DNA from: Microglena sp. YARC
Lineage: Eukaryota > Chlorophyta > Chlorophyceae > Chlamydomonadales > Chlamydomonadaceae
DNA length: 64,000 nucleotides
Reading direction: 5' to 3'
Assembly: GCA_022414725.1 (NCBI GenBank)
Contig: CM039462.1
Location: forward strand, 79,001,421 to 79,065,420
In this document: in pieces, positions 30,517 through 43,300 of the stretch
How positions within the stretch are numbered: position 1 is the first letter of the stretch
Layout of the letters: the number at the start of each line of letters is the position of its first letter
Position numbers and translations under genes: made by a program
The notes under the pieces: model-generated
Database searches by the model: none
Seen by the model: only the letters and a program-made list of their open reading frames with translations
What the model was told of the DNA's origin: nothing

Positions 30517-33400
30517 CGCCCCCGTATTAGGGAGCAGACCCAGTACGGCAGGCGTACTGCCGGAGGCGGAGGCGGAGGCAGCGGAGGAGGAGGAGGAGGA
30601 AAGTTAGCCCTAAGGGTTCGGCGTTTCGAAGGTCCCACGGGACACGCCAGCCGGCGTTGCGCGTGACTCAGCGGCTCGGGACCGAGACCGAGGTCCGAGA
30701 CCGAGACCGAGGTGCGAGACCAAGGTCGAGACCCAGGTCCGAGACCGAGGTCCGAGACCGAGACCGAGATCGAGACCCAGACGCAGGTCGAGACCGAGAC
30801 CCAGACCGAGACCCAGGTCCGAGATCGAGACCCAGATCCAGGTCCGAGATCGAGACCGAGACCCGAGATCGAGACCCAGACCTAGGTCCGAGATCGAGAC
30901 CCAGACCCGGACCCAGATCGAGGTGCGAGACCGAGACCGAGGTCCGAGATCGAGACCCAGGTCCGTGACCGAGACCCAGGTCCGAGACCGAGACCGAGAC
31001 CACAGACCCACAGACCCGCGCAGACCTCACAGGGTCCCTAGGGGGGGCAGGGGGCGGCATTCTGGTTACCGCCCCCGTATTAGGGAGCAAACCCAGTACG
31101 GCAGGCGTACTGCCGGGGGCGGCGGAGGAGGAGGAGCCATTTAGCCCTAAGGGTTCGGCGTTTAGGAGGGCCCTCGGGATACGCCAGCCGGCGTTGCGCG
31201 TGACTCAGCGGCTCGGGACCGAGACCGAGACCGAGGTGCGAGACCGAGGTGCGAGGCCGAGATCGAGACCCAGGTCCGAGATCGAGACCCAGACCTAGGT
31301 CCGAGATCGAGACCATCGGTCGAGGTCCGAGACCGAGGTCAGAGATCGAGACCGAGGTGCGAAACCGAGGTCGAGACCCAGGTCCGAGACCGAGACCGAG
31401 ACCCGAGACCGAGAACCAGGTCCGAGACCGAGACCAACCACAGACCCACAGACCCGCGCAGACCTCACAGGGGACCCCAAGGGGGGCAGGGGGCGGCATT
31501 CTGGTTATTACCGCCCCTGTATTAGGGACGTCGGAGGTAACCGACATAACTAAACCTGAGGAGGAGGAGCAAGTTAGCCCTAACGGTTCGGCGATCCGGA
31601 GCGCTCTCGCTGGGACACGCCAGCCGGCGTTGCGCGTGACTCAGCGACTCGGGACCGAGACCGAGGTCCGAGACCGAGACCGAGGTGCGAGACCGAGACC
31701 GAGGTGCGAGACCGAGGTCGAGACCTAGGTCCGAGACCGATATCGAGACCGAGACCCAGATCGAGACCCAGGTTCGAGGTCCGAGACCGAGGTCCGAGAC
31801 CGAGACCGAGACCACAGACCCGCAGACTTGCAGGACCGCACATGACCCTACAGAAGGCAGGGGGCGGCATTCTGGTTACCGCCCCCGTATTAGGGAGCAA
31901 ACCCAGTACGGCAGGCGTACTGCCGGAGGCAGCGGAGGCGGAGGCGGGGGAGCCATTTAGCCCTAAGGGTTCGGCGTTCGGAGCGCTCTCGGGAAACGCC
32001 AGCCGGCGTTTCGCGTGACTCAGCGGCTCAGGACCGAGACCGAGGTCCGAGACCGAGACGCAGGTGCGAGACCGAGACCGAGACCGAGACCCAGGTGCGA
32101 GACCGAGGTCGAGACCGAGACCCAGGTCCGAGACCGAAATCGAGATCGAGACCCAGGTCCGAGACCGAGACCCAGGTCCGAGATCGAGACCCAGGTCGAG
32201 ATCGAGACCTAGGTCCGAGATCGAGACCCAGGTCCGAGACCGAGACCGAGGTCCAAGACCGAGACCAAGTCCGAGGATTCGAGACCCAGACCGAGGTCCG
32301 AGGTCCGTGACCGAGATCGAGGTCCGAGACCGAGGACCGAGATCGAGACCCAGGTCCGAGACCGAGACCCAGACCCAGGTCCGAGACCACCGACCCCCGA
32401 AGACCCTACAAGGAACCCAAGGGGGGCAGGGGGCGGCATTCTGGTTACCGCCCCCGTATTAGGGAGCAAACCCAGTACGGCAGGCGATACTGCGGGGGAG
32501 GAGGGCGGAGGAGGAGGAAAGTTAGCCCTAAGGGTTTGGTGTTCGGAGCGCTCTCGGGACACGCCAGCTGGCGTTGCGCGTGACAATGTCAGCGGCTCGG
32601 GACTGCAAGACCAAGGACCAGGTCCCAGATCGAGACCCAGACCTAGGTCCGAGACCGAGACGCAGGTCGAGATCGAGACGTAGACCGAGACCGAGGTCCG
32701 AGACCGAGACGCAGGTCGAGATCGAGACGTAGACCGAAACCGAGGTCCGAGACCGAGACGCAGGTCGAGACCAAGACGTAGACCAAGACCGAGGTCCGAG
32801 ACCGTGACCCAGGTCCGAGACCGAGACCCAGGTCCGATATCGAGACCTAGACCTAGGTCCGAGATCGAGACCCAAACCTAGGTCCGAGATCGAATCCCAG
32901 GTCCGAGATCGAGACACTGACCGAGGTCCGAGACCGAGGTCCGAGACCCAGACCGAGATCGTGACCCAGGTCCGAGACAGAGGTCCAGGTCCGAGATCGA
33001 GACCCAGACCTAGGTCCGAGACCGAGACCGCCAGGTCTGATATTGAGAGCTAGACCCGAGACCGGAGGTCCAGAAGACCAGAGACGCAGGTTCGAGATCG
33101 AGCACGTAGACCGAAACCGAGGTCCGAGACCGGAGACGCAGGTTCGAGACCTGGTGAGACGTAGACCAAGACGGTCTTTGAGGTCCGAGACGTGACCCAG
33201 GTCCGAGAGCCGAGACCCAGTGTCGCGGATATCGAGACCTAGACCTAGGTCCGAGATCGAGACGCAAACCTAGGTCCGGAGAATCGAATCCCAGGTCCGA
33301 GATCGAGACACTGACCGAGGTCGGAGACCGGTTGCGCGAGGTTCCGAGACCCAGACCGAGATCGAGACGCCAGACCGAGACGCGCGTGATGACAACCGAA
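30517..33400 (+). repeat. Composite macrosatellite: five modules alternating with GAGACC arrays
   Basis: Modules start at about 30517 (5'-truncated), 31067, 31506 (variant: GTATTAGGGACGTCGG, no hairpin), 31877 and 32446. Each is followed by TGACTCAGCGGCTCGGGACC, or a close variant, and 100-450 bp (about 800 bp after the last module) of GAGACC-type units, then the linker ACAGACCCGCGCAGACCTCA or a close variant. The last array contains a duplicated segment of about 390 bp (about 32610-32970 and about 33005-33370), and the second copy carries many indels. Arg/Asp- and Ser/Arg-rich open frames here are not genes. Confidence 0.85.
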
Positions 33401-34990
33401 ACAGACCACAGACCGCGGCAGACCCAGGGAGGGACGGGGACGGCATTCTGGTTATCTCCGCCCCGTATTAGGGAGCAAACCGCCAGTAACGGCAGGCGTA
33501 TTGCCTGGGGGGAGGAGGAGGGCGGAGGGAGGAGGAGAGTTAGAGGGTCTCAGAAGCTGGCTCGGGAGGAGTTCGGGATAACGCCAGGGGTTCCGGCGTA
33601 CCCAGGGTTCCGAACAGACCTAACGGTGGGGACTCAGCGGCTCGGACGTCGGGACCCTCGCCTCGAGGTCCGAGCTATTAATCACGCGCAATCGCTGCTG
33701 GCTACTCACGGTCCGAGATCGACGAAAACACGCCGTCCACTCCCAGGTGCAGCCGCTCTGATACGAGACCAGGGTGAATCGTGGCCATCTGGGTTTTGAG
33801 CTTCTCTGTCGAGTGAGACATAGACGATACGAGAGGACCAGGGGAAGACCAAGTAAATGAGGGTCGTGATCGAGCCCTGGGACCGTGTTGGGATGACCGG
33901 ATGCGGCAGGTCCGATGGGTTCTGTGGTATTGGTCCTCGGTCTCGGGGTCTCGAGACTCTCTGTATGGTGCATCGTCTCGTCTGGGTTCTGGGACCTCGT
34001 GGGTCCTCGGACCAGGTGTCTGTCGCTACACTGGGTATTGGAGGGTTGACCGTGTTGGGTATCTTTTCGTCGGGACAGACCAGAGGGTATTCCGAGAGTC
34101 GAAGAGGTCGGACCTGTAGAATCAATACCCCTCGGGAGGTTCCCAGGAGACCCAGGTCGAGACCCGGCGGTCCGAGGTCAGGTTGCCGAGATCATTGAGA
34201 GGGCTCCGCGAGACCGCAGGTCCGAGACCGGAGACGCAGGTCGAGACCGAGAGCGTGGATTTTCGTCTACGTAGACCGAGAGCTCCCGGAGGTCCGAGAC
34301 CCAGACCAAGATCGAGTCCGAGGTCCGTGACCGAGACCTTGAGGGTGTGAGGGGTGTCATATGATGGTGCGGATCGAGGTGTTCGGATCGACCGTACGGA
34401 GGGTCGCGACTTGACCGTGACCGGACCGAGGTCCGAGACGCAAGGTCGAGACTTGGTTAGTCTGAGAGGTAAAACAGCGACAAGACCGATGGTTCCGAGA
34501 CCTTAACGGGAGATCCGTAAGTATGGGCTACAAGGTCGTTAAGACGACTAGGAGTCGAGTACCGGAGGTAGGGCGCCTGGTTTCGACGAGACTCTGACCA
34601 GGACGCGGACGTCCGAGACTCGAGAGTCTGGCCAGGTGGGATTCTCTGGGAGCCGCCGGGAGACGCCAACTTCATCAGCAAACCACAGACTGCGCATCAC
34701 ATTGCCGACACAGCTATCACGAGGGAGGACTCACAGGGGGCCAGTGTACAAGGGGGGCAGTTCCTCCTCGGGGGCATTAACTGGTTAACATTACCGCCCC
34801 TGCCGCCCCCGTATTAGCGGGGGTGGGAAGAGGTGCCAAAACCCATAGCCCCCGCGCGTGACTCGGTACTGCGGCGGAGGAAGCGGGGGCGGAGGAGGAG
34901 CGACGTTAGTAATGTTGGTTCGGCATTTCGGAGGTCGTTGCGGAGGTCGGGAAATTGTCTCCTTAAGATTAAGTTTATATCCGGCGTTGC
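33401..34990 (+). repeat. Degraded or poorly resolved macrosatellite
   Basis: Broken modules are visible at about 33455 (CGCCCCGTATTAGGGAGC) and about 34790 (CCGCCCCCGTATTAGCGG). Scattered GGTCCGAGAC units lie between them. Indels and scrambled words are dense, and no gene is recognisable. Either the array is very old here or the consensus is poor. Confidence 0.55.
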
Positions 34991-35690
34991 GCGTGACCCT
35001 CAAGCGGCTCGGGACCGAGACCCGGAGGTGCGAGACGAGGTGCGAGACCCATGTCCGAGGTCCGAGACCGATCGTTAAACGCCGTAAGAGGTCAGAGAGA
35101 CCGGAGACCCACCGAACATGTCGAGACCAGGTCCGAGACCGAGGTCCGAGACCGAGACGCAGGGTCGAGACCTAGAACGCAGGTCGACCCAGGTCCGAGA
35201 CCGAGGTCCGAAGACGAGACGCAGCCTGGTCGAGACCGCAGGTCCGAGACGCAGGTCCCGAGATCGAGACCCAGAACCCAGCGACCAGACTCAGGTCCGA
35301 AGGAGATGGAGACCCAGACCACAGACCAGACCCAGGTCCGAGATCGAGACTCCAGACACAGACCAGACCCAGGTTCCCGAGATGCGAGACCCCAGACACA
35401 GACCAGACCCAGGTCCGAGATCGAGACCCAGACCTAGGTCCGAGATCGAGACCCAGACCTAGGTCCGAGATCGAGACCTAGACCTAGGTCCGAGATCGAG
35501 ACCGAGGTCTCGGTCCGAGATCGAGACCTAGACCTAGGTCCGAGATCGAGACGAGGTTCTAGGTCCGAGATGAGACCCAGGTCCGAGATTATGACCCAGG
35601 TCCGAGGTCCGAGACCGAGGTACCGAGATCGAGACCGGAGACCACGACCACAGACTCCCGCGCGACCTCACTGGGGGACCCAAGGGGGGG
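34991..35690 (+). repeat. GAGACC array, noisy on the left, regular on the right
   Basis: Tandem units of GGTCCGAGATCGAGACC are regular from about 35400 to 35560 and disturbed before that. The array ends in the usual linker before the module of Helitron copy C. Confidence 0.8.
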
Positions 35691-35850
35691 AGGGGGCGGC
35701 ATTCTGGTTACCGCCCCCGTATTAGGGAGCAAACCCAGTACGGCAGGCGTACTGCCGGGGGAGGCGGAGGCGGAGGAGGCGGAGCCATTAAGCCCTAAGG
35801 GTTTGACGTTTGGGAGGGCCCTCGGGACACGCCAGCCGGCGTTGCGCATA
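35691..35850 (+). repeat. Macrosatellite module abutting Helitron copy C
   Basis: Complete module: GGGGGCGG hairpin, GTATTAGGGAGC, nested hairpin, GGAGGC tract, AAGCCCTAAGGG. It switches to the Helitron leader at GCGTTGCGCATAACCT. Confidence 0.8.
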
Positions 35851-36015
35851 ACCTGACTTCGATGTGCCCGTGTGCCTCTGTCTAATCTTCCAGAAACATC
35901 TACCTGGAAGAATCTTTGCAGAATCCACATGATATGATGTTCGAATCAGCCTTGTATGGATAGTTATTAACGCATAGTCAATGTTCATTGCTGCGTGTAT
36001 GTCCATGATGTCGGT

Positions 36016-37370
36016 ATGACGACGCTCGTTGTTCTGTCGTTTGAAGCGTTGCGCGCAGTCGCTGACTGCCTCGACTGCTCGTCATTGTACGACGCAATGT
36101 TGTTGTAAGGCACACTGCCCCATCAACTTAGAAAGCCCCTGTCCATATCATCATTTACCAGCACCTTCGTTAAAGCGTCCCAAGAATGCAAGGCGAAAAG
36201 CGGACAGGGTAGCCGCGCAGGGTTGGCTGGCGAGCCTGCCCAATCCAGTCCTATGACCGCTCCAGGACAGCAGATGAAGCAGCGCGTAGGTTGGCTAGCG
36301 AGCCTGCCAATCCAGCCCACAACCGCTCCAAGACAACGGACAGAGCAGCACGTAGTTTGGCTGGTGAGCCAGCCAATCCAGTGTACAACCTCCCCAGGAC
36401 AGCGGACAGGGCAGCGCGCAGGTTGGCTGGCGAACCTGCCAATCCAGTCTATGACCGCTCCAGGACAACGGATAAAGCAGCGCGTAGGTTAGCTGGCGAG
36501 CCTGCCAATCCAGCCCACAATCGCTCCAGGACAGCGGATAGAGCAGCACGCAGATTGGCTGGCGAACCTGTCAATCCAGCCTATGATCGCTCCAGGACAG
36601 CGGATGAAGCAGCGCGTAGGTTAGCTGGCGAGCCTGCCAATCCAGCCCACAACCGCTCCAGGACAGCAGATACAGCAGCGCGCAGGTTGGCTGGTGAGCC
36701 TGCTAATCCAATCTACCATCTTCCCAGAACAGTGGAGAGAATAGTGGAGAAAGTAGTGCATAGATTGGGGTGTTCCAATCAGTTGAGCGCTGTTACATTT
36801 CTTGAGCACGTCGGATCGTGGAATCGGCTTCCTCGAATGCTATCTACATTCACCAGCAGATGTGCCAAATTCTTTGACAGTATGGTATGTTGTGCAATAT
36901 GTGGAGCATGCCATTTGGGAGGGCCTCCAATCTTCCATGAGTAAAAAAGTGTGCCTCCAGATGTGCGCGGACGCCTTCCACCTTATGCTTTGTCTTTCAT
37001 TTACATGGAGAGCAAAACTGTGGACAGTGATGGTAACTGGTGGCTATGCCCTGCATGTGTCAGCGACAGAAGGAAACATGCCGAGCATGTCATCTTTTAT
37101 GAGAGCCTGCCTACGTGACAGCCCTCTTGAATCTACTGAGCCAGAGGATCTTCTTCGTTGTCAGTGATAAGATGTTCATGTATCTTTCAGCAAAAGATGG
37201 ATGGGCTTCACACACAGGATCTCTGAGAAGATGCCGATGATCAATGCACCTGTCGTCTCTTGGGGAAAAGATGGGGAAAGCACACCTGAGTCGTTGCAGC
37301 TGCTCCTTCAGTACAATTTGAGGCACCACCCCTTGCTTCAAGCGTACACCGACGATGATGGAACGACCAG
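36016..37370 (+). pseudogene. Helitron exon 1, copy C (frameshifts and a stop)
   Basis: The start codon is followed at once by a one-base loss (ATGACGACG for ATGACCGACG). Extra bases occur in the Cys-rich part and in the first 66-bp unit (CGCAGGGTTGG, GCCCAATCC). The frame is good across the repeats and into the CAICGAC region, then meets TAA at 36942-36944, where copies A and B have TAC (Tyr). Further indels follow (GTGCGCGGACG, GAGAGCCTGCC, GTGATAAGATG). The zinc-ribbon-like and TEPEDLL segments are still recognisable. The donor CAG|GTATGT at 37370/37371 is kept. Confidence 0.85.
36203..36733 (+). repeat. 66-bp coding tandem repeat of copy C, eight units
   Basis: The order of variants is YDRS, HNRS, YNLP, YDRS, HNRS, YDRS, HNRS, YHLP. 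The first unit is damaged by single-base insertions. The unit count equals that of copies A and B. Confidence 0.85.
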
Positions 37371-38393
37371 GTATGTAGAAAAACACATAACCTATCATAG
37401 AACATTTTATCTTTTAGCTAACGTGTAATATTAGTACATCATAAACATTTTATCTTTTAGCTACGTGTAATATAGTATATCAAATTAATCACGTAAATTA
37501 TTGTTTTCTTTCCTTGCTTATCCAATTTCATCTGATCACATTTAGTAGCTTTTATGTAGCTCTGGTGCCTGAGTGATTTCATCTGATCACAATTAGTAAC
37601 TTCTATGTAGCTTCTCTGTTTAACTGATTTTATTTAATGGTATTTATAAGCTTTTAGCTTCTAGGTAGCTTCTCTGCCTGAATAATTTCATCTGATCGCA
37701 TAAAGTTGCTTCTACGCAGCTTCCCTGTCTGGCTGGTTTCATTTAATTATAAATAGCAGCTTCTAGGTGGTTTCTTTTGTTTAGCCAATTTCATCTGATC
37801 ACATGTTGTAGTGTCTAGGCAGCTCCTGTACCTCAATGATTTCATCTGATCGTATATGATAGCTTCTACACAGCTTCACTGTCTAAATTATTTTATTTCT
37901 GATATGCAGTAGCTTCTAAGCACCTGTTCTACCTAAGTACTTTCATATGATCACATTTAAAAGTTTCTTCGCAACTTTCCTGTTTGACTGCATTCATGTT
38001 ATTATAAATAGCAGCTTTTAAGTAGCTTTCTTTGCTTGGCCAATTTTACCTGATCACATTATATTTATCAGCTTCTAGGTTGTTTCTTTTGCCTAGCCGG
38101 TTTAATTTATGATATATACTAGCTTCTGGGGAGTTCTGTTGCCTAAATAATTTCATCTGATCGTGTCTATTACCTTTTGCGTAGCTTCCATGTACACCTG
38201 ATTTTATTTAATTACATATAACATTTTTTACGCCGCTCTCTTGTCTAGCTGATTTCGTCAAACCACGTATAATTATTTATGCAGATAGTTTAAAGACATG
38301 TACAAATTCTGTTTTGCTAAAATAAATAAAAATGTATAAGCTATAATGTTTTACCACTTCTACTTATAATCCATTTTCTTGTTTTTTCTTCAG
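37371..38393 (+). repeat. Helitron intron 1, copy C (shorter 51-bp array)
   Basis: Same borders as in copy A (GTATGT and TTCTTCAG) and the same AT-rich 51-bp monomers, but 1023 bp against 1724 bp. The missing part corresponds to roughly two to three 258-bp higher-order units from the middle of the array. The ends align well. Confidence 0.85.
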
Positions 38394-38834
38394 GCATAAA
38401 CGGTGTCCCAGTACTACCACAAAGTGCTATTCAGCACATAGTACAACGGCACATTGCGCGTGGACCTACAGCTATGGAGCAACAAAACCCCATTCCAAGA
38501 ATCATGAGCATCGTCGTTGATGTTGAGCCAATACAGGTGCTAAGTCAGGCGACAATCGACTTCTATGTTGGAGGCAGCATTCAGCTTCGAAAACACTCTA
38601 CAAACAAAATCTGTGTATCATGAGACCAGATGGCACTGCACTTCTGCAGAGTGACAATTGATCAGTATGGAGTCAGCTCTGCTACCTTAATATGTTTCCC
38701 TATGGCACAGGGTCATATGTAAATCCTTCAAAGACATTCAAGTTTCCAGACTACCTTCGTTTCCGGATGAAGACTCTGTTTTCACCCTGGACACTGGTGA
38801 ACCATACCTCTTGCTCATGTACCAAGTGCGACAG
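38394..38834 (+). pseudogene. Helitron exon 2, copy C (frameshifts)
   Basis: It matches copy A exon 2 but has several single-base changes of length (CAGGCGACAATCG, CGAAAACACT, TATCATGAGACC, GACAATTGATC, CCTTAATATG, GTGAACCATACC). SALLP and FPYGTGSY fall in different frames. The ACAG|GTCAG donor is kept. Confidence 0.8.
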
Positions 38835-40175
38835 GTCAGTTTATACTCTAACTTTAAATGGGGGGCTTGTTCATGGCCATTGGTATAGGGGTAGAGGTAA
38901 TGTTTAGTATGTAGTGTAGTTTTGAGTTTTAGCTTTATATAAATTAAAATTATCATCATCAGTAACAACAGCAAGATTCATGGAAGTTATCATCATCAGT
39001 AACAACAGCAAGATTCATGAGACCAGATGGCACTGCACTTCTGCAGAGTGACAAGTTGATCAGTATGGAGTCAGCTCTGCTACCTTATATGTTTCCCTAT
39101 GGCACAGGGTCATATGTAACTCCTTCAAAGACATTCAAGTTTCCAGACTACCTTCGTTTCCGGATGAAGACTCTGTTTTCACCCTGGACACTGGTGAAAC
39201 CATACCTCTTGCTCATGTACCAAGTGCGACAGGTCAGTTTATACTCTAACTTTAAATGGGGGGCTTGTTCATGGCCATTGGTATAGGGGTAGAGGTAATG
39301 TTTAGTATGTAGTGTAGTTTGAGTTTTAGCTTTATATAAATTAAAATTATCATCATCAGTAACAACAGCAAGATTCATGGAAGTTATCATCATCAGTAAC
39401 AACAGCAAGATTCATGAGACCAGATGGCACTGCACTTCTGCAGAGTGACAAGTTGATCAGTATGGAGTCAGCTCTGCTACCTTATATGTTTCCCTATGGC
39501 ACAGGGTCATATGTAACTCCTTCAAAGACATTCAAGTTTCCAGACTACCTTCGTTTCCGGATGAAGACTCTGTTTTCACCCTGGACACTGGTGAAACCAT
39601 ACCTCTTGCTCATGTACCAAGTGCGACAGGTCAGTTTATACTCTAACTTTAAATGGGGGGCTTGTTCATGGCCATTGGTATAGGGGTAGAGGTAATGTTT
39701 AGTATGTAGTGTAGTTTGAGTTTTTAGCTTTATATAAATTAAAATTATCATCATCAGTAACAACAGCAAGATTCATGGAAGTTATCATCATCAGTAACAA
39801 CAGCAAGATTCATGAGACCAGATGGACTGCACTTCTGCAGAGTGACAAGTTGATCAGTATGGAGTCAGCTCTGCTACCTTATATGTTTCCCTATGGCACA
39901 GGGTCATATGTAACTCCTTCAAAGACATTCAAGTTTCCAGACTACCTTCGTTTCCCGATGAAGACTCTGTTTTCACCCTGGACACTGGTGAACCATACCT
40001 CTTGCTCATGTACCAAGTGCGACAGGTCAGTTTTATACTCTAACTTTAAATGGGGGGCTTGTTCATGGCCATTGGTATAGGGGTAGAGGTAATGTTTAGT
40101 ATGTAGTGTAGTTTGAGTTTTAGCTTTATATAAATTAAAATTATCATCATCAGTAACAACAGCAAGATTCATGGA
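38620..40175 (+). repeat. Four tandem copies of a 397-bp exon 2/intron 2 segment
   Basis: Copies start at about 38620, 39016, 39413 and 39812. Each begins ATGAGACCAGATGG, carries the second half of exon 2 (FPYGTGSY, FPDYLRFRMKTLFSPW), the GTCAG donor and the unique start of intron 2 to AGCAAGATTCATG. At each junction the stretch ATCATCATCAGTAACAACAG occurs twice around GAAGTT. The two middle copies keep the end of the exon in frame (YLLLMYQVRQ). The outer two lack one A (GTGAACC). No acceptor site is duplicated. Confidence 0.9.
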
Positions 40176-40309
40176 AGTATGGCCTACTCCCAAGTATTGT
40201 GGTTTAGCCATGCATCATTGGACTACACTAGTTATGGGAATGTGGCCCTGGATGTTCAGCAAGATGGGTTGATTGTGGAGAGAGTCGATCATATACAATT
40301 CACTGTGTA

Positions 40310-43300
40310 TAACCTTCTATTGCCTTGTACTAATACAACAATCTTGGGCGCATACCTGCTTTGTTCCTTAAATGCTTGTTGTACAACCTCGTACTACCTT
40401 GCACTGTAACAAGGACCTTGGATGCATACTTTTCTCATGCATTGTGCTTCTTGAACAGCCTTGTACTGACTTATACTGATAGAAGAACCTTGGACGCATA
40501 CCTATTTGGTTCATTTTACTTGTTGTAAAGCCGTGTATCACCTTGCACTGATACAAGGACCTTGGACGCATACTTGCTTTGTTCCTTATGCTTATTGTAC
40601 AGTCTTGTACTGCCTTGTACTGATACGAGGAACTTCAAATCACATCTGCTTTGAATCTTATGCTTGTTGTACAGCCTTATACTGCCTTGTACTGATACGA
40701 TGACCTTGGGCACATACCTGCTTTGTTCGTTCTGATTGTTGTACAGCCTGGTACTGCCTTGTATCATAACAAGGACCTTAGATGCATACCTTCCTCGTGC
40801 ATTGTGTTTCTTGCACAGCCTTGTACTGCCTTATACTATAACATGAACTTTAGGCACATACCTGCTTTGTTCGTTCTACTTGTTATACAGCCTTATACTG
40901 CCTTGTACTGCCTTGTACTGATGTAAGAGCCTTGTGTATACCTACGTTATTCATTATGCTTGTTGTATAGCCTTTAACCGCCTTATATTGATACAAGGAC
41001 CTTGGACGCACACTTGCTTTGTGCGTTCTACTTGTTGTACAGTTTATTTTACCTTGTACTAAAACAAGGACCTTGGGCACATATCTACTTTATTCGTTAT
41101 GCTCATTGTGCAGCCTTGTATTACCTTGCACTGTAACAAGAACCTTGGGCACATACCCGCTTTGTTCATTCTGCTTGTTATATCAGCCTTGTACTGCTTG
41201 TACTCATATAAGAACCTTGGCACCATACTTACTTTGTTCATTCGACTTGTTGAACAGCCGTATACTTACTGATACGAAGATCATAAAAACTGTCTTATAC
41301 TGATAGAAGAACCTTGAGCACATACTTGCTTTAGTTCTTATGCTTGTTGTACAGCCCTGTACTGCCTTATACTGATGGAAGAACCTTGGACACATACCTA
41401 TTTGGTTCATTTTACTTGTTGTAAGGCGTTGTATCACCTTGTACTGATACAAGGACCTTGGACGCATACTTGCTTTGTTCCTTATGCTTATTGTACAGTC
41501 TTGTACTGCCTTGTACTGATACGAGGAACTTAAAATTACACCTGCTTTGAATCTTATGCTTGTTATACAGCCTTGTACTGCCTTGTACTCATATAAGGAC
41601 CTTGGGCACATACTTACTTTGTTCATTCGACTTGTTGTACAGCCGTATACTGCTTTGGACTGATACGAAGATCAGAAAAAACTGTTTTATACTGATAGAA
41701 GAACCTTGAACACATACTTGCTTTAGTTCTTATGCTTGTTGTACAGCCCTGTAATGCCTTATACTGATGGAAGAACCTTGGACGCATACCTATTTGGTTC
41801 ATTTTACTTGTTGTAAAGCCGTGTATCACCTTCTACTGATACAAGAGCCTTGCGTATACCTACTTTATTCATTAATGCTTGTTTGTACAGCCTTGAACTG
41901 CCTTATATTGATACAAGGACCTTGGGCACATACCCACGTGATTCATTTTACTGTACTACCTTATCCTGATAGAAGAACCTTGGGTGCATACCTACTTGGT
42001 TCGTTTTACTTGTTGTAAAGCCTTGTACCGCCTTGTACTGATACAAGAGCCTTGGGCGCATACTTGCTTTGTTCCTTATACTTATTGTACAGCCTTGTAC
42101 TGCTTTGTACTGATAGAGGAACTTAGAGCACACCTGCTTTGAAGCTTATGATTGTTGTACAGCCTTGCACTACCTTGTACAGTCTTGTACTAATATAAGG
42201 CAGTATTACCTGCAACTGTAACAAGGACCTTGGGCACATACCTGCTTTGTTCATTCTGCTTGTTATACAGCCTTGAACTGCCTTATATTGATACGAGTAA
42301 CCTTGGATGCATACCTTCCTCGTGCATTGTGCTTCTTGTACAGCCTTATATTGCCTTATACTATAACAAGGACCTTGGATGCATACCTTTCTCGTGCATT
42401 GTACTTCTTGTACAGCCTTGTCCTAATACAAGAATCTTGGGCACGTACCTGCTTTGGTCTTTTTATGCTTGTTGTACAGCCTTTTACTGCCTTGTACTAA
42501 ATATAAGAACATTGCCTTATATTGATACAAGGACCTTGGACGCACACCTGCTTTGTGCGTTCTACTTGTTGTACAGTTTATTTTACCTTGTAACTAAAAC
42601 AAGGACCTTGGGCACATATCTACTTTATTCGTTATGTTCATTGTGCAAGCTTGTATTACCTTGGCACTGTAACAAGAACCTTGGGCAATACCCGCTTTTG
42701 TTCATTCTGCTTGTTATAACAGCCTTGTACTGCCTTGTACTCGTATAAGAACCTTGGGCACATACTTACTTTGTTCATTTCGACTTGTTGAAACAGCCGT
42801 ATACTTAACTGATACGAAGATCATAAAAACTTGTCTTATACTGATAGAAGAACCTTGAGCACCATACTTGCTTTAGTTCTTATGCTTGTTGTACAGCCCT
42901 GTACTGCCTTATACTGATGGAAGAACTTGGACACATACCTATTTGGTTCATTTTACTTGTTGTAAGGCCTGTGTATCACCTTGTACTGATACAAGGACCT
43001 TGGACGCATACTTGCTTTGTTCCTTATGCTTATTGTACAGTCTTGTACTGCCTTGTACTGATACGAGGAACTTAAAATTACACCTGCTTTGAATCTTATG
43101 CTTGTTAATACAGCCTTGTACTGCCTTGTACTCATATAAGGACCTTGGGCACATACTTACTTTGTTCATCATCGACTTGTTGTAAGCCGTATAACTGCTT
43201 TGGACTGATACGAAGAATCATAAAAACTGTTTTATACTGATAGAAGAACCTTGAACACATACTTGCTTTAGTTCTTATGCTTGTTGTACAGCCCTGTAAT

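Larger units (their letters stand above)
35851..40310 (+). mobile_element. Helitron copy C, damaged 5' part
   Basis: It contains the leader, exon 1, intron 1, exon 2 and the start of intron 2, in the same order as copy A. Its intron 2 runs on into the satellite at 40310. Exons 3-11 are not seen before the N gap or after it, so the 3' part lies outside the window, is lost, or is missing through misassembly. Many small indels mark it as a pseudogene or a low-quality consensus. Confidence 0.85.
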
